Part shown: piece by piece, positions 1 through 15,000 of the stretch
Position numbering within the stretch: position 1 is the first letter of the stretch
How the letters are laid out: the number at the start of each line of letters is the position of its first letter
From: Antedon mediterranea
Taxonomy: Eukaryota > Echinodermata > Crinoidea > Comatulida > Antedonidae
NCBI RefSeq assembly: GCF_964355755.1
Contig: NC_092670.1
Span: 6,041,001 to 6,105,000, forward strand
Reading direction: 5' to 3'
DNA length: 64,000 nt
The notes under the pieces: generated by a model
Databases searched by the model: none
Seen by the model: only the letters and a program-made list of their open reading frames with translations
What the model was told of the DNA's origin: nothing
Made by a program: the position numbers and the translations under genes

Positions 1-82
1 ATTACTGCGAGTCATGTGTCTTTTGACTGTGGTATCCGAGTGCACATTGTGTTTCTTATGATGCGTTTGTTTATTCTTGCAG

Positions 83-3000
83 GGTGCCAAGCTACGGTCA
101 TTACCACAAATTCTATCTATTTCACTTCTAAGGTTTAGTTTCGATTATGAGAAAATGCAACGTTATAAGGAGACCAGCAAGTATAACTTTCCCCTACAAC
201 TTGATCTCAGCTTGTTCTGTGAAAAGGTAAATCAATATTATTTTACGATCATTCGGGAAACCACCTCACGGCATCAATTTTATTTTTGGCAGTAATTAAA
301 CTCGTCGGTAAGTCACTCGTGGTAATGTGCAAAATGCAAGCAAATTACGTGATTTTTATAATTTCGGGTTAAGTTGTTTAAGAATAAATATTCTTTCTAT
401 GGAAAATCAACTTTAATACTTTAATTAACAATAAGAAATCATGATGAAACATTTTTTCTTATTAGAAATAATAAAACCCCCTCCATTGAAAAGGTGGTTC
501 CTTTGGGACAGGACAACTTGTGGGGTTTCTGTATTTCTAATTGTAGGGTTGTTAGCCCATTATGGTGATGAATGAAGTGGCTGATATAGACCATCACTGG
601 CGTGCACCCCCTACAGACGCAGATGCACTGGACCTGGACCACAGATTTTAAGTTCTTTATACGAGAAAACCTGTTCTACCAGCTCACCGAGGGAGTGTCT
701 GGAACCTGTGCTGTTATTTTAGCTGTGGTTTGGCTCAGCCACTAAACATTACCTCAATTTGAATACAACTATTTAATTTCGTTTTATAAAAACCTTTTAT
801 CTATCTATATTTTAATAGGAAGAGTCAGAAGAAACCACACTTTATGAATTGTATTCTGTTGTCATCCATCGTGGTAGTTGCTATGGAGGTCATTACCATG
901 CCTACATCAAGGATGTTGACGGGTTGGGTCATTGGAATCCACCAGTGAGTATAAGAGGGAGTTTATCAAATTAGTTTGGTTGTCTCTTAATCCTCAGATT
1001 TATTTGCTTTTGTTGTTTATTTATTTTTTCTGTCCCCCTGAACAGCTTCCTAATATCAAACACCTGAACCTAACCCTTTCAATATCCCGGCCAGTGTTAC
1101 ACATAAAAAACTAATACATCAAGCCAGACTTAAACGAGGGATACATCGTATCAAACACATGGCATTATTCCACCCTGTAACACTGCCCTGTAACACCCTA
1201 GGCTAAAGCTGTGATGTATATGGACACAATGATGTCATATCTCTACCATATCTGAGCATATCGCTACCATATTTGGGCACATTACCTTTTTTTGTCACAT
1301 TCACTTTGATGGTGTAGACAGAGCTTAACATGCTAGAAGCATGTTGCCTTGTTCTTTATTGTTTTGCATCTACAATCTCTTGATTCATGAATAATTCACG
1401 AGGCAAAAACAAATTGTGAAGTAAACATTTGCCAACCAATTTTAGTCACCGAAATCATTCCCTGTAGTGACCTTTGAACCATGTGCTGTAGAAATATTAA
1501 ATATTATCAATTTGATTTCAAATGTTTTTACTATTAGATTGAAGAGTATTCTGTTATACCACCAAAGTCCACTACAGAGAAAGAGAATGATAAAATGATA
1601 TTTGGATCACCAATGGAGTGTCTATCTATGATTCTTGCCGAACAAGGTGGGCCTGGCTTCAGTATGGCTGTGGATAAACTGTGCCAGGTATGGCATCAAT
1701 GTAATTACTTGCTGAGATTAGCAGATAAGATATAAATTATAAAGTTTTTGTTCAAGCTCATCCCCTCTGCTCAAGTACAACCATTTTGGTATTTAAAGTA
1801 ATTGTGGTGGTGCAGCACATACAATACCTACCCTTCCCGATTCCCTCTCTCTCTCTCTCTCACCTATAAGGTACATATTAACCCCTCTTTCTGATGAAAG
1901 GGAAAAAAGGGGATAATGATATTAAAATTATCATTGAATTGTAAATAATTAGAATTTTTAAATTGTTTTTTCTATTATGTATTTATATTGTTTTGTCCGG
2001 TTTTTTGGATTTTTGTCCTTGATGGCATCAGTAACGTATAAAATTGAAAATTACAATATAACTAGGATATAAAATGTTAAGTTATAAAACGTTTTTGTTT
2101 GTAGGCACTGATTCAGACGACTGGTGTTTCATGGAACAAGCAATTCAAGAAGCAACATGGAACACTCACCAAGGTCAGCCAAACACAATTTTTAATCACT
2201 TTTAACATCTTTTCTTGCCATTTTATTTGTTGTGGAGTGGTCCTTGACCACATATCTATAATAATAATAATAAATAACATTTATAAAGCGCAAGAGACAA
2301 AGGTTTCAAAGCGCTGTGTTTTCCAAGATCAGTGCAAGTAGTAGCGTGCGATTATGCTTCTCTGAAGAGATGAGTTTTGAGTTTAGTTTTAAATGTGAAA
2401 ACAGATTTTGATGAGCGTATTTCGAGTGGTAGAGTGTTCCAGAGTTTTGGGGCTGCGACAGCGAAAAGCACGATCACCGTAAAACCGAGTTCTGGAACGG
2501 GGTCAAGGTTTTAGAAGAAGTCTGCTGGATGAACGAAGCGAAGAGTTGGTTGACGGAGTAATGATGTCACATATGTAGGCTGGAGCACATCCGTTGATGG
2601 CCTTATATGTCAGCAACAGGATTTTAAAACGAATGCGCTGATCAACAGGCAACCAGTGTAAGTCACGTAAAACGGGAGAAATATGTTCATGTCGTTTAGT
2701 GCCAGTGATAAGTCTTGCGGCGGAATTTTGGATTCGTTGAAGAGGAGACAGATAAGAAGTTGGTAGGCCGTACAGAAGCGAGTTATTACAGTCCAGACGA
2801 GATGAAACAAAAGCATGAACAAGACGTTCAGTTGATGTTTTGTCAAGGTACTTACGAATCTGGCCGATCTGGTAAATTCCAAAGGAAGCACCACGGCAAA
2901 CATTACGAATGTGTTCTTTTAAACCGAGGCTGTTGTCTAGTTGGACGCCTAGATTTCTGGCTGAGCTGGAGGTAGAGACACTAGTATCTCCGATATGGAC

Positions 3001-6000
3001 CAAAGGAAATGATGATGCCTCACGGAACTTTGAATGAAAATGGAACATTTCAGTCTTGGAGTCGTTGAGCATGAGTTTATTTTGAATGGCCCATGAGCGA
3101 ACATCTGCAATGCATGATTCAAGGCTGTTAACAGATTCAGAGTGATGTGTAGGTTTCATGATTAAATATAGTTGAGTGTCATCTGCATAGATCATATGAC
3201 GAACTTCCGGGTGGGAATCAATGATGTTGCTGAGTGGTCCAGTGTATAAGATGAAATCGAGTGGACCTTTTACGGATCCCTGTGGTACACCCCAGGGTAG
3301 AGCGAACTCATCAGACATCGAATCACCCACAATGATTGCTTGTCTACGATTCTCAAAATATGAAATAAACCATTTCAATGCGGTTCCGCTTATGCCGTAT
3401 CTTTTATGAAGACGTTGAAATAATAAATCATGATTGATAGTGTCAAATGCAGCGGAGTAGTCGAGTAGAATAAGTACCGCTTCATTACCTTTGTCTAAAG
3501 CAAGTAGTAGATCGTTGGTAACACGTAATAAAGCGGTTTCAGTTGAGTGGAAGCGGCGGTAGGCTGATTGGACTTTTGAAAACAGGAAATGTTCATCCAT
3601 ATATGCTTTTATCTGAGCAGTTGCAATTCTTTCCAAGACTTTAAAAAGGAAGGGAAGATTTGCTATTGGTCTATAATTTTGTAGGACGTTGGAGTCGAGA
3701 TTTTGCTTTTTCAACAGTGGCATAACGAGGGACAATTTAAATGCAGATGGTACAGTACCTGATGACAGCGACATGTTGACGATTTTAGTGATATGCGGTA
3801 GTAGAGCGTCAATGCAGTTTTTTAGTAACCGTGTTGGAATTGGGTCAAGTCTACTGGACTTAGATGCGCTTTCAGCGATGACTTTGCGTACCGTATCTCT
3901 CGTCGACATTGACAGTTATTAGTGGAGTGTTTATGGAGTTAAGTTTCTTGCAAATTTTCAGAATCTTTTCATTAAAGAAACAGCCAAACTGGTTTGCGAG
4001 ATCCATTGAAGATGTGTGTTTTGGCAGAACAGGAGAAGAATCGACCGAGTACAGTTTACTTATGATGCGGAAAAGGTTCTTGTCATCCGCATTAGCGATT
4101 TCATTGCGATGATAATTGCATTTTGCTAGATCTAGCATATCTTTATATGCTTTGCATTCCAACTTGTACCTCTGTTTGTCGATATCCAAACCAGATTTCA
4201 ACATTCTGCGTTCTGATCTCCGTTTGACGCACTTCGCTTCACGGAGTTCATTCGTGTACCATGGTGCCCGTGGTCTAATGGTGACCAGTTTAGTTGTTAA
4301 CGGAGCATGTTGGTCAAGGATGTACTGCAATACATTATTGTATTGGTCAGCGAGATCGGAGACATTATCTTCCGGTGCGCAGACGAGCGGGGAATTCATT
4401 ATATCTTCCACAAAACAATTTAGATCAATGTTACGAAGTTTGCGGTAAGAGGTTGTCCGCGTTGGTTGTTTAGGATGTGATAAATCCACAAAGCTGATGA
4501 CAGCCATATGGTCGGATGGTAGTCCTTGTTTGACAGTGGTTTGTTTTATTATGTTGTCGTTTTTTCGAGAGATTAGAAGGTCCAGTGTGTGCCCGCTAAC
4601 GTGAGTGGGGCCTTGGACGTGTTGATGAAGACAACTCGTGTAAAGCAGTTCATCAAATCGCTTGGTGTGGTTGTCCAAGAGGTCATCTGTGTGAATATTG
4701 AAATCACCAACTATCAGAAGGTTTTTGGTGCAAGAGACTGATTCAAGAAGTGATGAGAATTCAGTGATGAACAAGTCAAAGGTAAGTTTGTTTTTGGTCG
4801 ATGGTGGTGGTCTGTAAATTGAAATCAAGTTAATTACAGATGAATTGGAAGTGATCTTGATATCCATATGTTCGAAAGACCGGAAACTTGTTGAAACATT
4901 TGGTGTTATTTGAAGTCCACGGTGCGAAATGATGCATATTCCACCTCCGCGTCCACCTGTAGGGCGTGGCTCATGTGACACCACGAAATTTGGGAGGGTG
5001 TTACTCACGTCCGCAATAAAGTGGTTGTCACTTGCATCACCTTTCAACCAACTTTCGGTAATTACTAAAATGTCTAATTCAACATCCAAAATAAAATCAC
5101 AAACGTGAACAGTTTTATTTCTTATAGAACGCGCATTCCACAGTCCAAAACAGATGGAACTCGAACTACGAGATTGTTCAGTATCCACGGAAACAGGTCT
5201 GCGAGGTTGAGAGATGTGTTCAGTGGCGGCAGAGATAAGCTTGCTTCGTCGTCGACCAGCCTTCTTTCCTCTATGTGTTTTTCGAGTTGAGAATGCTCGG
5301 CATGTGGTAAAGGCATTGATATTCAAACGATTTATAGTGTCAATTTCTGATGGAGTCAACGATGACTTTAAGTTTCCTGATAATCTGAGAAGTTGATCAC
5401 GATCGTAGTAAATCATAGACGCAATAGATGAACTGACAGGTTGAATTAAAGTCAATGAACACCCGTTATGATAAGACGATTCGGTTCTGTGAAGTAAGCC
5501 GACTACTACAATCCTAGGCCTACCGTAGTTGACAAATCCGGCAAAGAATGTTGAATGAACCGTGGATACGGCTGACCGCGAAGGCTGACTGCACAGGAAT
5601 GTGAGTAGACAGGCAAACGAAACTGGCCTAGGAAAACGGAACATTAGTTTCGCTAGTAGACCAACGATGTTATCTTCACAAATACATACAACGGTCAGTA
5701 ATAACCAGGAAAAGTTCGATGTGGCATTAAACACACAGATTTCAGTATACAGAAACTGTAATTTTACAGAAACTTGGAGAACAGATCAGACTGGCCGCTT
5801 GTAAGGCGCACACGTCTATCAATATTTTCATTTTGGGAAAGATCTTGTAATTACTTATTGAGTAATCCTGCTAACAAACAAATGAACAGACACATGTGAT
5901 CGACTACATATGTACCTCCTTGGCTGAGTTAAATAATTAATTATTTATCATTTATTTTCAGTTTCTGAGGAAGTACAATGATCTGTTTACACTGGATTCA

Positions 6001-9000
6001 AGTAGCAATATTGTGTCATTACAAAAGAATCATACACAGTCACAGGACACAACTGATGTTAAGTCACATGATGTAAAATCACATGATCATAGTGATTTAA
6101 GCAATACCAAACGGAGCAATAAAAAAGATCTCAACTCTGTGAAAGAAAAAGGAGTCTTGAACAAACAGTAAGTGGTTTTCAGATTCAGAGTATATAAATG
6201 GCGTTGATAATTTAGAGTTTGTTGCGTAGTGGTTTCTATGAGTGTACTGGTACTGGTAACCGTCTACATCTGGTAGCCATTGACATAAAGTTGTCATTTA
6301 GATTAATGCTACTTTTAATTGTACACAATATTTTTGTTACCAAACTAAATTAAGGTTAAAAAGCCTAAAAAATATTCTTTGCAGTGTTAGTAAAATAAAA
6401 GTATAACTATTTAAGTTGTTCATATTAATACATTATTTTGTAGGCCAAACTTAAAAACTAAAAATTGGTTTGACTTTAATGACTCGTATGTGAGGCCAAT
6501 AAACGAAAAGGAAATACATAACCAATTTTCTGGACGGGAGAGTGCATACATGTTATTCTACAGAAGGAAATCGCTACAGAGGCCTAAAGAAGGTAACACA
6601 TTTCATAAACATTTGTTTGAATGGCAAAGAAACGCTAGTAAAATTAGGTTTTCCGTACACCATGGAATTACAAAAAAAGGAATTCAAGTTGACATTTCAG
6701 CCAATATCCGGAAAAGTAATTTTGTCAAATTTATATAGTTCTTTTAACAATGTGCAGATTGTACAACATATATCGGCTGTACAACAAAAAAAAGGTTAAA
6801 CATCACATAGTGTAATGTACAGCAAACCTTACTTACTTACTAGTGTTTCATAAATTATTCAGCATTTTATATGTATGTATATTGAAAATCTATTTTTTTT
6901 TTATATACACTTCTGATTCAAAGTTTTTTAACAACCTGCATAGGAAACACTATTCATTCAAACATGACTAATTTGTATGTGGATCGAATTGTAATTAGAT
7001 GTTCTTAACAATTTGATGCCAAAAACACCAAGCAAAGTAACTAATATAAAACTGTCGTTATTTTACTTTTTCTAGCTTTTGGTAACCCTGATTATGGTCT
7101 TCCAATGTCTATCATTCAGCAAATAGCCAAGTTGAACTCTGAACTTTCAATCCAGCGAATAGAACATGATGTTGAGCTTAATACAATAGCAGTTTCTATA
7201 CATCAGAGCCAGCACTATGAGTACAGGTTTGGAAGACTGAACTTGAAGAATGATGTTAATAGTTATACAACAACACTGAATATAGACAGAAGGAAAGAGG
7301 TTACCGATCTTATAATTGCAGTACAAGAGGTAGTGTATCTTGGATGTACTGGCCGTTCTTTTTTACTATTAAAAACATATTCAGAATACCAGACTTTACA
7401 GAAACCCATTTTAAGTTGGGCTAATGGTGTCTGGTATTGGGAGATCTGATTTGTGATATGCAAGGGGATTGTTGACTGACTGCTTGATTTATTTATTTTT
7501 GCATCAAATGTCACAGAACATGAACATTTACAATTAAAAGTTATAAACATTCAAGAAAAAAACAGAACAAAAGATGTCAAGGATAACCCATAAACGCCCT
7601 CAAGATGAGCCAGACTGGAGTCATAGGGAGAATTTACTAAACATCGCCAATTTAATAACATGTGCTGTGCAGAATTGCTGGATAGTTGGCTTAATAATTA
7701 CTGTATTATAAATTATTATTTTATTGATAAACATTTACTGCACAGTAAAGTACAACATTTGTTTTTGTTTTACTCTTTCCATTCTTTGAAAGATTAAATT
7801 ATACAATATTCTTTGCCTTTAATCTTACAAACATTCATTACTTGTTATATATTTCACACTTTTTGTACCTTTAAGTTTTAACACTTTTTTGTTTATTTTG
7901 CTAGGTACTAGGTGAAGCCTTTCTTGAAGGTAGTCATTTGAGTATTGTAAAGGAACTACCAGCTGGGCTGCATCTATATGACATGATAAGTCGGAACCCT
8001 TCTTGCACTGTCAGTGATGCAGGAATTGTTGAAGGCTCACAACTTTTCCTATGGGATGGAAATGCTGTACGTATAATAACAATCGTCTATATCCAAATAT
8101 AAGGATTTTATTTTTAAAATAGAACATTCCTTTATTGCAACTTTTGTTAATACAATATTTGTATTTTAAAAATGTTAGTTTTTCAAAACTAATTATAGAT
8201 TTAACAAAACGTTTATAGCTTAATTACTTTAAAAGTACATTTTTGCAATTTAAATATCAGAAATCAAAATCTTTAAAGACTGCTGTTTACTATGTCATTT
8301 GACTTTTTTGCTCCAGGGACCATGGGCTTAGCCAGTGACAGCTCATAGCCATTACGACACTGAGTTACTTCCTGCCAATAGTTTTATAGTTGCTGGCTTA
8401 AAGATGTATTGTCCCTTGAAACACAAAAAATAAGATAAAAATATTCTAAATTTAAACTAGCCATATCAAAGTAATATTAAAGTTATTCACTTTAAGTCGA
8501 AAAATCGAGCCAAAAACAACAAGTTTACGTAATTAACAGGTAAATTAATTAGATTACATTTCGTCTGGGAAATCGTTGCAAGCGAAAGTAAACAAAGATT
8601 TCAAACCATGAGTATGCATTATGCATGATGCTAATTAGGATTGTTTACAACTCGTCACGGTTGAGAAGGTGTTTTCACACAGATCGCGAAGAAGTTTTAT
8701 GATTATGCATACAGAGTAGCCAAACAAGCGCGTTGCATTATGGGATATGTTTTGATATAAAACTTTGACTGTATTTCGGTTAAATTATTTTTTTTTTTCG
8801 ACTAATTTTTTGTGAAAGTTAATAACTATTATGATACTTCAAAATGACCCCTTTTTTTTCAAAATTTAAAAAAAAAAGTTTTGGAATTAGTCAAAGGGAC
8901 AATACATCTTTAAATATATGATTATAGAAAATACCATGAAGTATGGATCTTTTTCTTTTGTTTACCAATCACAAGAACTCACAAATTATTGCTTTTACAG

Positions 9001-12000
9001 GTAGATGGACATGAAATGAAGACTGGTGAGAACGCTGAATCAATCCTATTAAACATCACCTTTGTGGATGCAAATGGCAAAAAACAGCAAATCTCACATG
9101 CTTTTCCTAAACATTCCAAGTTCAGAGAAGTGCGATTAATAATCAGCCGTCTGACTGAAGTACAACCAGACTTTTTACTGATTACTAGAATAATCTCCAA
9201 ACCTGTTGCCATGTCTACTTCTGATGATGCGCTGTCATTATTGGAGCTAAAGCTACTGAACTGTGACACTATTTCTGCTGAGGCTAAATCCAGAGTAGGG
9301 TAAGATATAAATTCACCTGACTTGCTTGATTGTCACTGCTGGGAATAGTTTCGCCAGTGTAGCATAGCAAAAAGCTATACAAAACAACCTTATTGCTACA
9401 CATTTCTAAAATTATGTAGCAAAAAATACAATAGAATACTATGTTTCTCGACTCAAAAATCAGTTTGATTAGCAATTGCTAAATAAAATTTTAAAATGAA
9501 ATGTTTCCCTTCACTGTGTGCATTGTGTATTGTGCTAATTTATAGCTCCATGGTTCAACTGTGAGTACCACGATGGATAATAAAAACATATGGTAGAATC
9601 GGCAGACCATTTCATTTTTTTTTAATAATGAAGAATATAATGTGAAGTACAAAATAAGTATACGGAAAAATTCAGTATATGATTGCTTCACCTATGTTTT
9701 GCACACGTAACATATGGCGCTCACATTTGTGAGCCAGACGTAGAACTTCTGCCTCAGTTCGATGGTGCACACCATTCCCCTATCCATGCTCCTGCCATCC
9801 TAATCACACGTCATTGCCAACAGCTTTTGTGTATTTACATGAGTTCAGGTTAAAAAAAACTATTCAGTTCTCTTGGCTACATGTAGAAGCCTCTGATTTT
9901 AAATCTATTTTTATTTTTTAGAAAACCAGTTATTGTAGAATCTACATTGAAAACGAAGGAGAAACTTGTCAAAGTTCATATTGAGAATCGATGTACTGAA
10001 AATAAAGAGCAAGAAGATGATTGGCCAGTAATAGAAGTTGAAACAGAATCTAGTCAAGTTAGTTTAAGCCTTGTGATGTGCCCATATATGGACATGATGA
10101 TGTCATATCACTACCATATTTAGGCATACCACTACCATGTTTGGGCACATCATACCTTTTTTGTAAAACTAGTTTAATAGTGTAGACCGAGCTTTACTCT
10201 TAAGCTCCTTTCCCACATTCTCGAATTTGGCTACGAATGAACACGAAATTTACAAGAACAAGTCTATTATTAATTAAGGCACGATTTTTGTTTTACATTT
10301 AAAAGTGACGTTAATATCATAATGTACTTAGCATGATAATTTAATTTGTATTTAATATTAGTTTAGTAAATTTTTTAATAACATTTTCAATTCACAGACA
10401 ATAGAAAAACTTAAGTCTGTAATATTAAAGAAAATTGGCTTAACTGGCAACAAAAAGCCCGAGGGAGGTGGACGACTCCGTAGATGTAGTGAAACAGCTG
10501 GATGTCAACCACCCTGTAAGTTCAACATTCTCTATTAATTTTTACTTTTGACCAAGTACACGTAAAGAATACAAACTTGTATGTATTGTATTTGAACTTG
10601 TCAAATACCTCAAATTTCAACCATGTACTGTAATGTGTGTTTGAGTGGAATAATAATAAATGAAATGTGCCCATGTAGGTATATTTGCCCAAAGTTATTC
10701 CTATGTTTTTAGTATTCCTTTACGGGCCCAACCAGCTGATTTTTGTCCATGACTACAGCCTCTTGTTAAATAAAATGTCAAATGTGTAGTTGAATGTGTC
10801 ATGTATGATTAGCATGGCATATTTGGCTAATTTTAATGAGAGTGAGTGAATAGCCGAGTAGTTAAGACAGTGGAACCATAATTACGTAGCCATAACATTG
10901 GCAAGGGTTCGAGGCTCACTCGCTCCATGGTTCTGGTGGTAGAACGAGTCTATATAAACCGTAGGTCTAGTGTACACATCATGTACACTTTAAAGAACCT
11001 GTACTTCTCTTGAGATGAGTAGGGGGTTACGCCGGTGTACTAGTGCACACACACAGCCACTGTTCATAACTGGGCTCATTGTGCAATTGGGACTGGTTTA
11101 CCACCTGTTGGTCCCATCCTTCACTAATAAAGATCTTAGTGAGAAGTTGAATAAATAAAAAAAAATGATTTTTTGTTTCAGTATTTGAACAGCAGAGTGT
11201 TGGTGCTGCTGAGATAAAGCACAATTCTTGCCTTACATTAGAACCTGGTGCTCCACCAAAACACAATCAGGTATTCACCAAACAATTACCTCTGTCAAAA
11301 GTTTTAGGTCAATAGCCTATTTAAATAATTGTTATTATCCACTGTCTACTTGTTTATAATGCATTGCTCCTAAAAAATATCTAATAATTATAAAAAAATT
11401 ATTATTATTGCCCATATAGAATCTGTATCTATTAGCAGGTTTCCCCTCAACAGCTGGTCTGGTCTGGTCTGCCCTGCGTTTTGTGTAAATGATCATAAGA
11501 AATAACATAGATTCCTTTTTTTTTTACCGCTTACAACTCGACTATAAATTGGTCTTAATTGTGAAAGAGTAAAACTCTTTGAGTATCTCATGCTCTATTT
11601 GTCATTCTAGATAACAGTAACTTTCAGCCTGGGTAACCAACCTGCAAAATCAGATGGTAGGAAGGAGATAATAGTCAATAAAACAATTACAGTTGAAAAG
11701 GTAATTTTGACGTAAGAAATTTTCCCCCTTTTTTTTTTGTTCTCTTTATTAAGTAATCAATGTATAATAATGATTACAGCAACCTAAACAAATAACATTT
11801 ATAAAATAAAAAGTTAAAGATGGTGCGCACAACAAGTTCATTTCCAAACACAAACATTCTCAAAATGTTTACAGAAAGCTGAACATGCATTAGATCACAT
11901 TAATTATCCCTATTAGATATCACTTTTTCGTTAGATAGGGCTAATTCCAAATGTCACGTGATCCGTAATTGACTAATCAAATTGCAAGAATACAATCAGT

Positions 12001-15000
12001 TGTGTTATATGTTTAATAAAAACATTATCATCAGGAATGTTTCACCTTTCTTTTTTATATTCAGTGTTTAAATACAATGTTGACAAACCTTGATCTGAAG
12101 GGTCAACTGTATCACTTGCAGAAAACAAATTGGCTTGGAGAGACAGCAGACGTTATGGATGATTTGGTAAAACATTATTTTTTCATAAAGATTTGACAAT
12201 TCCTACAGATTATCTACTGTAATGCAAAGAATAATAATCATATATAATAATAATATAATAATAATCAATCATAACCACTTTTGATGCCCACTGAACTAGT
12301 ATTAATAATAATATTGTTATATTAATGTTCTAATAATGTTTTCGTTATGTGTATTAAGGCTTTTTTCCAGTTGAATTTTCAAATTTCACATCAATTTTTT
12401 TGGCTTTGTACTTTCATTGGGCTCCATATTAATACTAATAATTGCTTATATTGTTGTTATTCTGCTATTAAGGATGCCTCTCTCGATCAAGAAAATGTAA
12501 AAGATGGAGATCATCTTCTAGTGCAGGCGGGTAAAGTACCTCCAAGAGGCTTTCTATGCTTACCTGTTTGGATGTACCCACCACCATACATTCCAGATAC
12601 TGAAACTGAAGAACCTAGTCTACTGAATTGGATTTCAACCGTTATGAAAGGTACAGTATTTTTTCTGAAAGTGTTTTAAAGAGTAGAAAAAAAAATGTTG
12701 TTGTAAGTAACGCTAATTTCACAGATGATTTTTATCCCTAGAACAATGCTTCATTCAAATGAAAATCATTTTTGAGTCCCACTGTCCAATCACTACTTTT
12801 AATTGATAGGACTCTTCAACAACACAGACGAAGATGAAGCAATGTCTGAAATGGACCAAACAAATGTTTTTCTTGATAACGTTGAGATATCACAAGATTT
12901 GACCGTAGACACCTTAAAGACATCGATCTTGAAGCAGATCAATTCTCTTGACATGAAAGTGCCTTCTACACACCACATACGATTACGTCAGGTGGAGAAC
13001 TCAATGATGACCAAAGTTTTCAGAAGTAATGAGCAAACACTCAGGTAGTTTACCAATGGAGTACTGTACACTCCCATAAGAACTCACAGAATTTGAAGCT
13101 TATTACACTGTGGGTGTATCACAGAAGAAAGTGGGTGAATCACAGAAGAATAACGAAAATATTAATCCGCGCGCAATTCATGTTGGGATTTATAGCTTAA
13201 ATTATTAGAATCAACTTATTTTTAAACGTTGAAAGACGAAAAAAGTTATCGCAATAGGACCATGTAGTATTTATTTTTACAATTAATGTAGTTTAATTAT
13301 GACCTTAAATTAGAGCTAAAAAACATTAGGAATGGGACTTTTTTACTTTAACGCATAACTCTTTTTGTCAATAATGAACTTTTCTTTTTATTTTAATAGA
13401 CGACAAAAAATCAACTCTGCGACAAAACTTGCTGTGCAAGTTTTACAAGAAGAAGAAAATCTAAAGTAAATATATAAAAATAATTTATATCTTGTTTAAT
13501 CACTTTCTCTATCATTGTTTTTTTAATATAAGTTTTCCATGTTTCTATTCAATATTTAGATTTTACTGTATTTATTTTGAATATGTGTTTAAGTAAATTG
13601 AGAAAGAGAAAGTTTTCATTGGTTGTTACTATTTCATGTTTGCCTTCTAATCCTAAGGTCAAGGTTCAATCCTAAGGTCAAGGTTCAATCCTAAGGTCAA
13701 GGTTCAATCCTGATCAGTCCTAGTCAAATGTGTTTATTATATTCACATGCTGTAATTGGCGAGTTTACTGTGCATTTTTAAAAGATCTAAGTTTTGCCTC
13801 ATACACTTATAAAACTTATTTTAAAGCTCAGGTACAGGCATGAATTTTAAATATAATATCTGGTTAATTGTACATTAATCAAATATTTGTAACAGAAATC
13901 AAGACGAAAAAACATGAATTTCCCTTAATATGGTCAAATACAAAATTTGGCAAAATTCTGCCATAAAAACCAGGGAGACTTTTTTTCAGTAGTTAGGTAG
14001 TTTAACCTAATGTAAAAACATGTCTGGTGACTCCCTAGAAGGTGAAAAAAGTTGGTGGATAATTTTTGCTACAGCATGAAAATAAAAATCTGAAGTTGAA
14101 TAAAATTACCAGAAAAAGAAAATTCAAGTTATTATATTTAGTCATCTGATAACATTTTTTACCACACCGTTTATTTTTCATAGCTTTTTAAAATGCCTCT
14201 CTATTTACAAAATTTGTGTACAAAAGAATAGAGATTTTACTGTGTAATTTGAACTATCCCCCCCCACTGATAAGAAAGTGCCTATTTTCAACAAGCTCGT
14301 GTAACACAAATAAAATCAAATAAATTATGAAACATAATAATGAGAAACTATAGATCGATAATTATTGGAATGTATGATCAATAGAAATGTTTTGCCTGCA
14401 CCAGTCCTTTAAATAAAATTATATTTTTTTAATTCCATTATAAAGGCAAAACACTATAGTACTAGTTATCCAAAGGCGTAATGTTATATCTAGAAGTTAC
14501 AACAGAAGTGAGGAATTGATTTGGGACACAACTCGGTCACAGACCCCAGAGTCATTAAAGCAAGCTGTTAGTGACAGACTTAAGATTCCTGTAGACAGAT
14601 TAATGATTGCTAAACATCATTTAGACAAATTCAACTGGACAGTAATTCCAAGTAGTTCACAAGTAAGTTTTGATCAAATCAAAAATTGTATTAATTGGTC
14701 AATAACAGAATAGATATTATTATATTCAAACTTTATTTGACCATGATATAAATAATATGTTTAAGTCCTGCATGCATGTACACAAAATAGAAAATAATAT
14801 ATATAATAAAAATAATTCAAACCAACATTTTCTGTTAAAAGAATTAATTTTAATTTAGGGTTTTTAATAATTATTGTGCCGTCGTCTATGTAACAAGTGA
14901 ATAAGAAATTTAAAGCGTTAAGTTGAAATGTGTTCTTTCAATTTTTCTGCCTTACCATGTTGGGAATATTTTTTAAATGTTGCCTGACATACAGTTTCTA

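Larger units (their letters stand above)
2240..5806 (-). mobile_element. Decayed CR1/L2-like non-LTR retrotransposon in a USP40 intron
   Basis: A minus-strand LINE lying between the USP40 exons 2105-2173 and 5962-6167. In order on its own strand it has a basic N-terminal segment, an apurinic-type endonuclease, a reverse transcriptase with the YADD active site, and a conserved C-terminal segment ending at TAA 2352-2354. The 3' UTR ends in GCGCTTTATAAATG followed by a short (TTA)n tail near 2262-2272. A short tandem tail rather than poly(A) is usual for the CR1/L2 group. The 5' limit near 5806 is uncertain and no separate gag-like ORF1 was found. Reading-frame breaks are described under the two parts. 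It is probably inactive; antisense orientation to the host gene is common for tolerated intronic LINEs. Confidence 0.88.

Noticed and set aside
3689-5396. Several + strand open frames over the LINE region
   Set aside because: They are antisense to the endonuclease and reverse transcriptase frames and match no family.
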